DNA from: a virus
IMG/VR virus record: IMGVR_UViG_3300031963_000003
Coordinates: 169,564-233,563 of that record
Direction: 5' to 3' (one strand)
Length of the DNA: 64,000 nt
Shown: positions 26,204 to 33,761 of the stretch, in pieces
How the letters are laid out: each line of letters begins with the position of its first letter
Position numbering within the stretch: position 1 is the stretch's first letter
Made by a program: the position numbers and the translations under genes
Notes under the pieces: model-generated
Told to the model about the DNA's origin: nothing
What the model saw: only the letters and a program-made list of their open reading frames with translations
Database searches by the model: none

Positions 26204-26458
26204 ATGAAAAATCTAACATTTGTAATTTTTTTGGGTCTAATATTAATGTCTTGCAAGTACAAGACACAATATACTGACACTAAAATCCCATGTATTGTTG
26301 ATTCTGTTGAATATCATGGAATTGGTTGTGACAATACTTTACAAACAACTCCATATTGGAAATTGTATCTAAAAAACCCCGAAATGAAAATAACATCGTA
26401 CAGGTCATATGAAAAAGGTGATACTGTGTATGTAATCGAAAGAAAAATAAAAAAATAA
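26204..26458 (+). CDS. Small lipoprotein
   Basis: 84 aa. A signal sequence with lipobox LMSC (Cys17) predicts lipid anchoring; the mature part is about 67 residues, with one more Cys pair. TATATTTAG about 15 nt upstream may be a -7 box. Function unknown, perhaps surface exclusion or lysis. Confidence 0.7.
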   Translation: MKNLTFVIFLGLILMSCKYKTQYTDTKIPCIVDSVEYHGIGCDNTLQTTPYWKLYLKNPEMKITSYRSYEKGDTVYVIERKIKK

Positions 26459-26461
26459 AAT

Positions 26462-27334
26462 ATGATTAATAGAATTTTTACTCCTGAATGGAAACTATGG
26501 ATTTGGTCTAATATTGTGAATGGATATGATAGAGAGTCCATTTTTAATGTTTTACTTAATAATGGATTTGATTACAATTTAATTAAAAGAGAACTTGAAA
26601 TTGAACCAACTAACGCGTTAATTTGGCAAAGACAATATTCACAGGAAAACCTTAATCAACCTTACGAAGTTGAACTTTATCCGTTCAATAAATCTCTATG
26701 TGATAACCCAAGAGCTTATAGAGTTGAAAATAATTTAGTTGAAATTTATCATTACCCTGAATTATTAACATTAATTGAATGTGATGATTTGATATCGATT
26801 ACAGACAAAAAATTAAACTCACAGAAAAAATCTAAGGACTTGCAATCACCCATGATTCATAAGTTAGATAAAAAGTCTGAGATTTATAAAACAGTAAATG
26901 AGAGAATCAATTCTGTTATTGGTATTCGAGATTCATTTGGTGAAGATGTTTTTATTCAAAAAATAACACCCGAATTCAATTATGAGGAAAAATACGATTT
27001 TCTACTACCTAATCAAATATCGGAGGACAAATTGTTTACAAACATGGGTAATAGATTGTGGAGTGTCCAAATATCATTGAATAACATTACTGAGGGTGGA
27101 CATCTAACTTTTAATTCAATTGAAAGAAGTGTAAAACCTGTAAAAGGAGATGGAGTAATTTGGAAAAATTTATACCATGATTTTCAACTAAACCCTTACA
27201 CCAAACATACACATTTTAAAACAACCGAAGGCGATAAATACGTTTTGTTTAAGTATTATAGAATGGCTGACGGTAGTCAAGTTGTAAAAGAAGGACAACA
27301 AGAAATTGAAATTCAATTAGATGAGATTAAGTAG
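26462..27334 (+). CDS. Prolyl-4-hydroxylase-like 2OG-Fe(II) dioxygenase, possibly altered active site
   Basis: 290 aa. The C-terminal half (about residues 155-275) follows the P4Hc pattern: RLWSVQISLNNITEGGHLTFN, then VKPVKGDGVIWKNL and KHTHFKTTEGDKYVLFKYYR with the distal His and the 2OG-binding basic residue. The first iron ligands, normally HXD, appear as KYD in EEKYDFLLPN, so the first His seems to be missing. The N-terminal 90 residues contain a helical region seen next to such domains in phages. Targets unknown. Confidence 0.7.
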   Translation: MINRIFTPEWKLWIWSNIVNGYDRESIFNVLLNNGFDYNLIKRELEIEPTNALIWQRQYSQENLNQPYEVELYPFNKSLCDNPRAYRVENNLVEIYHYPELLTLIECDDLISITDKKLNSQKKSKDLQSPMIHKLDKKSEIYKTVNERINSVIGIRDSFGEDVFIQKITPEFNYEEKYDFLLPNQISEDKLFTNMGNRLWSVQISLNNITEGGHLTFNSIERSVKPVKGDGVIWKNLYHDFQLNPYTKHTHFKTTEGDKYVLFKYYRMADGSQVVKEGQQEIEIQLDEIK

Positions 27335-27548
27335 TATTATTTTATTTGTTTTACTCGTCACATCATGTTCTGAACCAAACACAAAACAAGTTGTAAACGA
27401 TAGGAATAACCCCCAAACTATTAAACTTAGTAATCAATCCGAATACAGAGTTTTTGAATGGGAACATAAGGGACATACTTATCTCATAATCGATAGAAGT
27501 CATGGTTCAGGAATCACACACGCAGGACATTGTCCCTGTGGAAAATAA
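27321..27548 (+). CDS. Small lipoprotein
   Basis: 75 aa. Signal peptide with lipobox VTSC (Cys16), and a C-terminal GHTYLIIDRSHGSGITHAGHCPCGK with His and Cys residues that could bind metal. It overlaps the oxygenase gene by 14 nt and the next small gene by 47 nt. Confidence 0.68.
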   Translation: MRLSSIILFVLLVTSCSEPNTKQVVNDRNNPQTIKLSNQSEYRVFEWEHKGHTYLIIDRSHGSGITHAGHCPCGK

Positions 27549-27639
27549 ACTTACTTCTGAACAAGAAGAGATTTTATGGTGGGAACACTATGAGAAAATG
27601 TATTTAACCAGCGAAGATGGGGAATCTGAATTTTCATGA
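27502..27639 (+). CDS. Small overlapping protein
   Basis: 45 aa, acidic, with EQEEILWWEHYEKMY. The frame starts inside the lipoprotein gene (47-nt overlap) and runs 23 nt into the next gene, filling the gap between them. Translational coupling in a compact genome fits, but such overlaps can also arise by chance. Confidence 0.4.
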   Translation: MVQESHTQDIVPVENKLTSEQEEILWWEHYEKMYLTSEDGESEFS

Positions 27640-28156
27640 AGATATAAAAATCGGTCAAACTAATGAACAAGTAGTCATTGATGTATTTGAAAGAGAATAC
27701 AATGCTATTTGTGTTGGGAAGAGTGAAAAAGAAAATGGTAATTTAAAAGAGTTCGATTTAATATTCAATTTCCCAACTAAAACCCATGTGGTTGCAGAAG
27801 TCAAGACAGAAGACAAATGGGTACAACCCGGTAGAACATTACCAAACGGTGCCTATTTTCCCGGTATAGATACTGGTAACCTATGTATTGAATTTAGGAT
27901 GCACGGTAAGGACAGTGGAATAATGGTAACCAAATCAGATTTGTGGGTAATAGTTTTTATGAACATCAAAGAGATTTGGGTGATTAAAACTAATAAATTA
28001 AGAAAATTAATTTCAGAAAATAATTTCAAAGTAAAGATAGGTGGTGACGAGGTTTATGCTGGAACTAACGTATTGATTCCTGAAGAGAAAAGGTCACATA
28101 TGTATTTGATTCCAAGAAAAAACTTTGAGTCTCATTTTACAGTTTTAAAATACTAA
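27617..28156 (+). CDS. Putative PD-(D/E)XK-type nuclease
   Basis: 179 aa. FDLIFNFPTKTHVVAEVKTED (about residues 47-67) has an Asp followed by E-V-K, the usual core of PD-(D/E)XK nucleases and Holliday-junction-like enzymes; the preceding GQTNEQVVIDVF helix with its Glu fits too. If active it would cut DNA. It converges on the Nudix gene with a 4-nt overlap. Confidence 0.5.
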   Translation: MGNLNFHEDIKIGQTNEQVVIDVFEREYNAICVGKSEKENGNLKEFDLIFNFPTKTHVVAEVKTEDKWVQPGRTLPNGAYFPGIDTGNLCIEFRMHGKDSGIMVTKSDLWVIVFMNIKEIWVIKTNKLRKLISENNFKVKIGGDEVYAGTNVLIPEEKRSHMYLIPRKNFESHFTVLKY

Positions 28157-28569
28157 CCAAATCTTTCTCTCACGAAATCTTGCATTATCTTACCCATAAT
28201 GTTTGCAAAATTTAATTCAGATAACTCACTTTGAGTTACAAATCTAAGATACTGACCCTCATTTAGTGGAATTTCTTCAATAGGTTTGTCAATCACACCG
28301 TGAAATATATATTTAATATTTGGGGACACATCACCCTCAATACAGACATACTTCTTCCAAAAAGAAAATCTAACTAAACTGCTCGAGTCAGTTTCAATTT
28401 CTTCTATCATTTCTCTTTTCAACGCTTCTAATGGTGTTTCTCTTTTTTCAACGTGACCACCTATAAGGTCCCAATGATTTGGAAAGGGGATATCTGGGTT
28501 GTTGTCTCTTAAATACACCAAGTATTTACCTTCAGGGTTTTGAAGAATGATTTGAGATATTTGTATCAT
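28153..28569 (-). CDS. Nudix hydrolase
   Basis: 138 aa. The Nudix box lies at residues 38-58 (GHVEKRE...REMIEEI), with the catalytic REXXEE intact and the late Gly replaced. Nudix enzymes split nucleoside diphosphates linked to other groups, for example oxidised nucleotides, NAD or RNA caps. It is a lone minus-strand gene, with its start about 40 nt from the divergent next gene. Confidence 0.88.
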   Translation of the reverse strand: MIQISQIILQNPEGKYLVYLRDNNPDIPFPNHWDLIGGHVEKRETPLEALKREMIEEIETDSSSLVRFSFWKKYVCIEGDVSPNIKYIFHGVIDKPIEEIPLNEGQYLRFVTQSELSELNFANIMGKIMQDFVRERFG

Positions 28570-28607
28570 AATTTTGATTTATAAAGATAAATATTTATAC
28601 TTTACGT

Positions 28608-28787
28608 ATGAAAATAGTTTTATTAACATTTGGTATATTGTTTCTAATTGTAACCTGGTTGTTTGCAACTGCAACAACCATAAACGGAGAGCACAATCGA
28701 ACAGCATTTAAAATTAAATCATTATTTTATTGGGTTGCTGTGACCTCATCATTTTGTTTGGGGTATATGATTGCCTCAAAATTTTAA
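28608..28787 (+). CDS. Small two-helix membrane protein
   Basis: 59 aa with two membrane segments (about residues 3-21 and 40-57) joined by a short charged loop. The layout is like small holins, but no other evidence supports that. It is divergent from the Nudix gene and 11 nt before the next gene. Confidence 0.65.
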   Translation: MKIVLLTFGILFLIVTWLFATATTINGEHNRTAFKIKSLFYWVAVTSSFCLGYMIASKF

Positions 28788-28798
28788 ATCGACAATAA

Positions 28799-29002
28799 AT
28801 GAACAACGCAGAAACTCACGAATTTTATGGATGGATGGCTTTTAATGAAGGATTCTTTCACGAGTGGAGAGATGAGGTTGCGAACAGACTTTTAAAATTA
28901 AGTCCCCATGAGTGTGCTAGAGATGATTTTAGGGCGAATTTGTCAATTGAGGTTTTTAACGAAATGACTAAACGCAAAAATAATCTTGAGTTAGGGGAAT
29001 AA
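28799..29002 (+). CDS. Small hypothetical protein
   Basis: 67 aa, helical and acidic, with EFYGWMAFNEGFFHEWRDEVANRLL. Directly abuts the next gene. No family recognised. Confidence 0.62.
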   Translation: MNNAETHEFYGWMAFNEGFFHEWRDEVANRLLKLSPHECARDDFRANLSIEVFNEMTKRKNNLELGE

Positions 29003-29467
29003 ATGGTGGATATGACTTTTTTAGAAAAAATAAAAGTAGTTGTTGATAGAAGATATAATTCCGAATTGTTAAAAAGGCACGACGGTGATTTCTTTTGTAA
29101 TAAATGGTGGTGCTTTAAAGTCAAAGTAGAGACAATACCAATGTCCGAAATTAAAACAAGAGTAAAATCAATTCATTTAAAACCAATACATAAACAAATT
29201 GAATTAGATATAATAGAAAGAGGGTTTGATTATAATAAGGGTCACATCTATCTAACAAACAAAAATTATATTTTTGATGGTTATCATAGGTACTTTATTT
29301 TAAAAAGACATTTTGACGATTCACTATTAATTACCGTTTATAGGTTGACAAATGTCAGTAGCGGATTCACATATGCATTTAAAATGTCTATTATACATTT
29401 GTTTGTAAAAATTTATAGATTTTTGTTTAAAAGAGATAAAGGACAAATCATAGAAATAAATTTGTAA
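29003..29467 (+). CDS. ParB-like N-terminal domain protein
   Basis: 154 aa. IFDGYHRYFILKRH (about residues 90-103) resembles the DGXHR motif of ParB/Srx domains, which bind nucleotide and in some phage members cut DNA. PMSEIKTRVKSIHLKP before it fits the start of that fold. The C-terminal hydrophobic, basic region may touch the membrane. An alternative start at residue 4 exists. Confidence 0.55.
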   Translation: MVDMTFLEKIKVVVDRRYNSELLKRHDGDFFCNKWWCFKVKVETIPMSEIKTRVKSIHLKPIHKQIELDIIERGFDYNKGHIYLTNKNYIFDGYHRYFILKRHFDDSLLITVYRLTNVSSGFTYAFKMSIIHLFVKIYRFLFKRDKGQIIEINL

Positions 29468-29492
29468 TCATTTAATTGAGATAATTATAGAT

Positions 29493-30188
29493 ATGAAAAT
29501 AGATGCACTTTTTATTTCAGATGTTCACCTTGGTACTAAGGGTAGTAATTCTGAAATGGTGCTTGAAGTCCTAAAAAAATATGAACCAACTTATTTGTTT
29601 TTAGTTGGTGATATCATAGATGGTTGGATGTTACAGAGGAAGTTCAGATGGAAACAAAACGACACCAATGTGATAAGAAAAATATTATCACATTCCAAAA
29701 GAGGTACTCAAGTAATTTATGTTACTGGTAATCATGATGAATTTTTAAGACAATATACGGACTTATCTTTTGGTAACATTGAAATTTGTAATGAATACAA
29801 ATATGGTAATGTATTTATTACCCATGGAGACCTTTATGATGGTGTGGTTAAGTTAAAATGGTTAGGTATTTTAGGTTCCATTGGTTACGATATTGCGATT
29901 TCTATAGATAGGACTCTAAAAAAATTTGGACATAAGAGGTCCCTTTCTAAATTTTTAAAGGACAGTGTTAAAGAGGCTGTTAAATTTATTACGAGTTTTG
30001 AGGTAGAACTGGTTAGACAGGCAAAAAAAAGAGAGTGTGACACTGTGATATGTGGTCACATACACAATCCTGAAGATAAAATTATTGAGGGTGTGAGGTA
30101 TTTAAATTGTGGGGATTGGATAGAAAACAATACTTACATAATACATCATAACGGGGATTTTAAACTTCAGAGATATGCCACTTTATAA
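29493..30188 (+). CDS. LpxH-like metallophosphoesterase
   Basis: 231 aa. Motifs: ISDVHLGTKGSN, VGDIIDGW, VTGNHDEFLR, ITHGD and CGHIHNPE, the full set of metal ligands, in the spacing of UDP-2,3-diacylglucosamine pyrophosphatases and their Bacteroidota relatives. It overlaps the glycosyltransferase gene by 14 nt, so the pair probably acts on lipid-linked or envelope sugars. Exact substrate unknown. Confidence 0.82.
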   Translation: MKIDALFISDVHLGTKGSNSEMVLEVLKKYEPTYLFLVGDIIDGWMLQRKFRWKQNDTNVIRKILSHSKRGTQVIYVTGNHDEFLRQYTDLSFGNIEICNEYKYGNVFITHGDLYDGVVKLKWLGILGSIGYDIAISIDRTLKKFGHKRSLSKFLKDSVKEAVKFITSFEVELVRQAKKRECDTVICGHIHNPEDKIIEGVRYLNCGDWIENNTYIIHHNGDFKLQRYATL

Positions 30189-30912
30189 ACCAACAAAAAT
30201 AAAAAACAAACTAACCATTGTAATTCCATGTTACAATGAAGACAAGTATATTAAGAAGACTCTCGACTCAATACACAAACAAGTTTTAATTGATGGTACA
30301 AGAGTAATCATTGCTGATAACCATTCAACAGACCGAACAAGGGCGATTATCAATAATATGTCTATGATGTACTCTGATAGACTTAAGATAGAAATGATTG
30401 ACGGTGGTAAAGTTGGTGAAGCAAGAAATTTAGGGAGTGATTTGGTTAATACTGAATATGTTTTATTTGTGGATGCTGACATCCAATTCTTCAATTCAAT
30501 TACAATTCACGACTGTATTGAGGAAATGATTTTGGAAGATTTGGATTTGATGACATGTAAAATAAAATCAACATCTAAAAATTGGAAGTCCAAATTGGTA
30601 TTCGTTTGTTTTAATTCCGTTAATAATATTATTAGTAAATTCAGTCCATTCGCTGTTGGTACCTTTTTCTTGACAAAAACTGATAAATTTAGAGAATTAG
30701 GTAAATTTAATGAGGAATACCAACACAGTGAAGACTATGGTTTAAGTAGGAAATACAATTCAAAAAAGTTTAAAATATCCGAACATTACGTTGGTCAAGA
30801 TGACCGTAGATTCAAGAAAATGGGGTATTTGGGAATGATTAAACTAATCATTAAGTCCTTTTTGAATAGGGAAAACGAAGAATATTTCAAAAAAGATATT
30901 GGTTATTGGTGA
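30175..30912 (+). CDS. GT2-family glycosyltransferase
   Basis: 245 aa. GT-A fold signatures: TIVIPCYNEDKYIKKTLDSI (residues 14-33), IADNHSTDRT, the DXD motif LFVDADIQF and an acceptor-side HSEDYGLSRK acid motif. It transfers a sugar from a nucleotide donor. Coupling with the LpxH-like enzyme points to changing the cell surface or to sugar modification of a lipid; inference. Confidence 0.87.
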   Translation: MPLYKPTKIKNKLTIVIPCYNEDKYIKKTLDSIHKQVLIDGTRVIIADNHSTDRTRAIINNMSMMYSDRLKIEMIDGGKVGEARNLGSDLVNTEYVLFVDADIQFFNSITIHDCIEEMILEDLDLMTCKIKSTSKNWKSKLVFVCFNSVNNIISKFSPFAVGTFFLTKTDKFRELGKFNEEYQHSEDYGLSRKYNSKKFKISEHYVGQDDRRFKKMGYLGMIKLIIKSFLNRENEEYFKKDIGYW

Positions 30913-30960
30913 TTTCAAAAAAAATTTTGAAATTTAAAATATTCTTCTTAATATTGACTC

Positions 30961-31032
30961 ATGATTGTACTTTTATTATTTATCATTTGCATACTTTTGT
31001 ATGCAATCAATGAAAACATCCGAAAAAAATAA
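30961..31032 (+). CDS. Single-helix membrane microprotein
   Basis: 23 aa, nearly all one hydrophobic helix with a basic tail (ENIRKK). Short, but the ATG starts 48 nt after the glycosyltransferase and a TAATATTG-like box precedes it. It could be chance. Confidence 0.4.
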   Translation: MIVLLLFIICILLYAINENIRKK

Positions 31033-31038
31033 ATCACT

Positions 31039-31347
31039 ATGCTTCACACCAACATTGAGGTATACGAGTATTTACAACCACACTACAAGTGGAATTTAGT
31101 ATCTATTGCATTCTGTGATAGAATGTTGATGGTGTTGATTTCAAAAGGTTGTAGTGATAAGGAGATATTAGATTTAAAAAAATACCTAAACAAAAATCAG
31201 TTCTATGAATATGAAGAAACTAATCTATACTACCGTTTAAAAAGTAGGTCGGGTGAATTTGTAGAACCTCCAATATTTGACAGGGAGAATGGTGAAGTTA
31301 GGGTTGAGATGGCGAAAAGATTTATCGGTAGAACACAACAATTTTAA
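31039..31347 (+). CDS. Hypothetical protein
   Basis: 102 aa, soluble, with helices around WNLVSIAFCDRMLMVLISKG and a Tyr/Glu-rich middle. No motif recognised. First of a run of small soluble genes. Confidence 0.65.
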   Translation: MLHTNIEVYEYLQPHYKWNLVSIAFCDRMLMVLISKGCSDKEILDLKKYLNKNQFYEYEETNLYYRLKSRSGEFVEPPIFDRENGEVRVEMAKRFIGRTQQF

Positions 31348-31359
31348 TATTATCTTTGT

Positions 31360-31656
31360 ATGGTGGTACACAAAAAAGTCAAAGAAGCATACCAAGAATA
31401 TATCAAGTGGTATGATAACTTAGGTATAAATAGGGAATACCTGAGAGAAGTAAAAATCAAGAGTCTTACTGAATTTGCACAAAGGATAATCAATGATTAT
31501 GAACTTTGGTATATGTTCGGTGAGGATTGTACCTTACCACTGTCACTTTTGGAAAGACAAGAAATATTCAAGGAAAGACATCCAAGTTCATGGGATATTT
31601 TATCTCATAAACATTATGATGATTTTTTAATACCAACAGTAAAATTAATAAGATAA
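31360..31656 (+). CDS. Hypothetical protein
   Basis: 98 aa, mainly helical, rich in aromatic and charged residues (EAYQEYIKWYDNLG). The next gene starts 2 nt later. No family recognised. Confidence 0.65.
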   Translation: MVVHKKVKEAYQEYIKWYDNLGINREYLREVKIKSLTEFAQRIINDYELWYMFGEDCTLPLSLLERQEIFKERHPSSWDILSHKHYDDFLIPTVKLIR

Positions 31657-31658
31657 AC

Positions 31659-32243
31659 ATGAAGTATACGCTAAAAACTTATGGATGGAGCGCCGAGTTT
31701 ATCGGTAAAAAACTCACTGACGAACAGGTTGAACAAATTGAACTCTTAAAAGAAGAAAAAGAGTACGATGAACTTTGGGAAACTAGATTTGACTTGGAAA
31801 GTTTAGATATTGACATTTACGATGGTGACATCTTTCACGTAAACAAAGCATTGGATAACCAAACAATGACCTTTGAACTTGAAGATGAAAATGGTAACAA
31901 CGTACTATCTTTTGGTATTGAAGATATTCAAACAATCTCTTCAGTGAATGAGGATTGGGATGATTATATTTCACACCGAGCATTCCCAATGGAAAAGGGT
32001 GAAAATATCTATGTGAGTGTTGACGAAAACAAAGGTGGTATTTGGGAATATGAAATTGAATCTGAAACGGTTCCAACCATTGAAGATTTTACCTACTGTC
32101 ACGGTTCTGTCGACTTTCCTGATGGGGACTGGGATTACATCGATAGAATATTTTTTAAGGGTGAATCCATGGAACCCTCTGATTTTTTGGACAACTGGGG
32201 TAAATCCTCTCAGGTAGACATTTTTAAATTTGAAGAAAACTAG
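31659..32243 (+). CDS. Acidic hypothetical protein
   Basis: 194 aa, very rich in Asp/Glu, with short beta strands (MTFELEDENGNNVLSFGIEDI). May bind calcium or mimic nucleic acid, but no motif proves this. Overlaps the next gene by 14 nt. Confidence 0.68.
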   Translation: MKYTLKTYGWSAEFIGKKLTDEQVEQIELLKEEKEYDELWETRFDLESLDIDIYDGDIFHVNKALDNQTMTFELEDENGNNVLSFGIEDIQTISSVNEDWDDYISHRAFPMEKGENIYVSVDENKGGIWEYEIESETVPTIEDFTYCHGSVDFPDGDWDYIDRIFFKGESMEPSDFLDNWGKSSQVDIFKFEEN

Positions 32244-32418
32244 TTCACCTTGTAAGGAATGTCCATGGGTTGTCAGAAATAATAATAATGACACCATCAT
32301 CCATTTTTCTAAACGAATGGGTAAATCACACGCTTGTCATATGGTTCAAAAAAACATATGGGACGTTTCCAAAGACAATATTTGTGAAGGTAGTAAAAGA
32401 CACTTCAAAAAAAATTAA
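32230..32418 (+). CDS. Cys/His-rich small protein, TTG start
   Basis: 62 aa with CKECPW (residues 8-13), SHACHM and a final Cys, likely a compact metal-binding knuckle seen in small phage proteins. No ATG is available near the 5' end; TTG 32230 gives a 14-nt overlap with the upstream gene. Confidence 0.55.
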   Translation: MKKTSSPCKECPWVVRNNNNDTIIHFSKRMGKSHACHMVQKNIWDVSKDNICEGSKRHFKKN

Positions 32419-32423
32419 AATAT

Positions 32424-32455
32424 TTTTGCATATTAAAAAATATACATTATATTTG
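32424..32455 (+). promoter_or_regulatory. Bacteroidota-type promoter
   Basis: TATATTTG at 32448-32455 with TTTTTG upstream at about 32423-32428; precedes a microprotein gene and the structured RNA region. Confidence 0.7.
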
Positions 32456-32469
32456 TATCAAAATTAATT

Positions 32470-32577
32470 ATGACAGTTATTTTAGTATACATAGGATTCT
32501 CTCTTTGGTTTCTCGCTGGTTACAAAGTAGGGGAATATAGAACAAGAAAAGAATATCTAAAGAAACGTTCCGATTAA
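32470..32577 (+). CDS. Small membrane protein
   Basis: 35 aa: one hydrophobic segment (residues 3-20) then a basic tail (YRTRKEYLKKRSD). It starts 14 nt after a good promoter and ends just before the structured RNA, so both may share a transcript. Confidence 0.6.
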   Translation: MTVILVYIGFSLWFLAGYKVGEYRTRKEYLKKRSD

Positions 32578-32582
32578 TCATC

Positions 32583-32784
32583 GGATAGTGTGCCTCACAT
32601 GATGAGAAACGGTGTGATAACCGTAGAGGACTGATAATAAGACAACGTCTTATTCGGACTGACTATCCGCGGGGAATACCAAAAGGGTGATAAAGAACAA
32701 CGTGCCCCTGTAAGTCTATTCCTAACCCGGCAACGGGGACAACCATAACACCTGAAAGTTGGATAAATTAGGGTGTTTTTTTTT
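32583..32784 (+). ncRNA. Putative structured non-coding RNA with intrinsic terminator
   Basis: GC-rich island in AT-rich DNA, with no convincing ORF on the plus strand. Visible helices: P1 GGATAGT (32583-32589) with ACTATCC (32662-32668); inside it CCTC/GAGG (32593-32596, 32626-32629), ACGGT/ACCGT (32609-32613, 32620-32624) and a perfect 8-bp stem (32636-32643, 32647-32654). Then GGAATA/TATTCC (32673-32678, 32717-32722), and a CCCG-GCAA-CGGG hairpin with a GNRA tetraloop (32726-32737). It ends in an ACACC/GGTGT hairpin with nine T. I recognise no known class (not tRNA, tmRNA, RNase P or a consensus hammerhead). Confidence 0.65.
32748..32784 (+). terminator. Intrinsic terminator of the structured RNA
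   Basis: ACACC (32748-32752) pairs with GGTGT (32772-32776), followed by a T run to 32784. The loop is long (19 nt). Confidence 0.75.
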
Positions 32785-32792
32785 GTGATTTT

Positions 32793-32823
32793 TTTGGATT
32801 TCACAAAAAAATTTTTATATTTG
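32793..32823 (+). promoter_or_regulatory. Bacteroidota-type promoter
   Basis: TTTGG at 32793-32797 and TATATTTG at 32816-32823, 18 nt apart, directly after the RNA terminator; starts the next operon. Confidence 0.85.
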
Positions 32824-32838
32824 AAGAAAAATGTGATT

Positions 32839-32925
32839 ATGGAAAGATATCCCTTTTGGTTGAACAACTTGGTGTACTTCTTAGCAGGTATAGGATTTGG
32901 ATTTTTAATCTTTATGTATCTATGA
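32839..32925 (+). CDS. Membrane microprotein
   Basis: 28 aa with one hydrophobic helix (VYFLAGIGFGFLIFMYL). First gene after a strong promoter; its stop overlaps the next ATG (ATGA). Confidence 0.55.
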   Translation: MERYPFWLNNLVYFLAGIGFGFLIFMYL

Positions 32926-33122
32926 ACACATTTTATATAGGTCAACGGGTTTTATACAAACAAATGGACTGTGTTGTGACTAATGCATCCATTGCTCGTG
33001 GAAAAAAGTATGAAGTTTCTCCTGTTGGTCGTAATCAATACTTCATCGTGGGGTATTGGGAGATTGAAACACCTAAAACTACATACAATGGACAACCAAG
33101 GAAAGAGGAAGGAACAAATTGA
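32922..33122 (+). CDS. Small hypothetical protein
   Basis: 66 aa, beta-rich (FYIGQRVLYKQMDCVVTNASIARGKKYEV), reminiscent of small SH3-like domains. The start at 32922 is chosen for the 4-nt ATGA overlap with the preceding microprotein; the frame is open further upstream. Confidence 0.62.
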   Translation: MNTFYIGQRVLYKQMDCVVTNASIARGKKYEVSPVGRNQYFIVGYWEIETPKTTYNGQPRKEEGTN

Positions 33123-33201
33123 ATTTAGTGAAAAAATGGCTTTTTGGTCATTAATTGGTATTATCGTAATTATTGTGACTTTGATAATACTTAATAGGTG
33201 A
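33088..33201 (+). CDS. Single-helix membrane protein
   Basis: 37 aa: charged N-terminus (DNQGKRKEQIEFSEK) and one hydrophobic helix. Overlaps the previous gene by 35 nt and is followed closely by the next one, an arrangement common here. Confidence 0.55.
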   Translation: MDNQGKRKEQIEFSEKMAFWSLIGIIVIIVTLIILNR

Positions 33202-33215
33202 AGGAAAACCAAACT

Positions 33216-33476
33216 ATGAGAATATACAAATCAAACAACTTAGAGAAAGAAACTATGTGCACTGGTACAATTTACAAATTTAAAGACCGATGGTTCTTTA
33301 GATACATCTTAATGTTCGACGATGAATATACAGAAATACCTGTTAATGAGGAATCAATTCCAAAATCTAAATGGATGTCGGAATTTTACTCTTCAGGTGT
33401 AAGAGTAAACGCTCAAATTGTTACAAAACAAAGAGAGGATGGTAGTATGTTTGACGAAGCAATTCTTGCAGAATAA
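33216..33476 (+). CDS. Small hypothetical protein
   Basis: 86 aa, beta-rich (CTGTIYKFKDRWFFRYILMFDDEYTEIPV). A GTG at 33198 overlapping the previous stop is an alternative start that adds six residues. No family recognised. Confidence 0.62.
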   Translation: MRIYKSNNLEKETMCTGTIYKFKDRWFFRYILMFDDEYTEIPVNEESIPKSKWMSEFYSSGVRVNAQIVTKQREDGSMFDEAILAE

Positions 33477-33491
33477 AACTAATTTAATTAT

Positions 33492-33761
33492 ATGAAAACA
33501 TTTAACGATTTAGAATTCGAACAAATCGATGAATCCCCATTTATGGTTGGTAAAAAGGTACGTACACAATTTGATAATGGATACGGGGTATCTGTCGTTT
33601 CTCACACATACTCCTACGGTGGTAAGGATGGTTTGTATGAACTTGCGGTCTTAGATAAAAATGGTGACCTCACCTACGAAACACCAATAACCAGCGATGT
33701 CCTTGGTTATTTAGAACCTGAACAAGTTACAGAGATTATGAAAAAAGTACAGTCTCTGTAA
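33492..33761 (+). CDS. Small hypothetical protein
   Basis: 89 aa, with VGKKVRTQFDNGYGVSVVSHTYSYGG and a final helix, a pattern seen in small phage beta-barrel proteins. Its stop shares its A with the next start. Confidence 0.65.
   Translation: MKTFNDLEFEQIDESPFMVGKKVRTQFDNGYGVSVVSHTYSYGGKDGLYELAVLDKNGDLTYETPITSDVLGYLEPEQVTEIMKKVQSL

Noticed and set aside
32583-32668. Hammerhead ribozyme
   Set aside because: ATGATGAGAAAC recalls the CUGAUGA and GAAA core, but there is no stem II between them and the cleavage-site helix is missing.
32595-32945. Minus-strand 116-codon frame across the structured RNA
   Set aside because: It runs antisense through the RNA helices, terminator and a plus-strand promoter, has a Lys/Phe-rich low-complexity composition and no promoter of its own.
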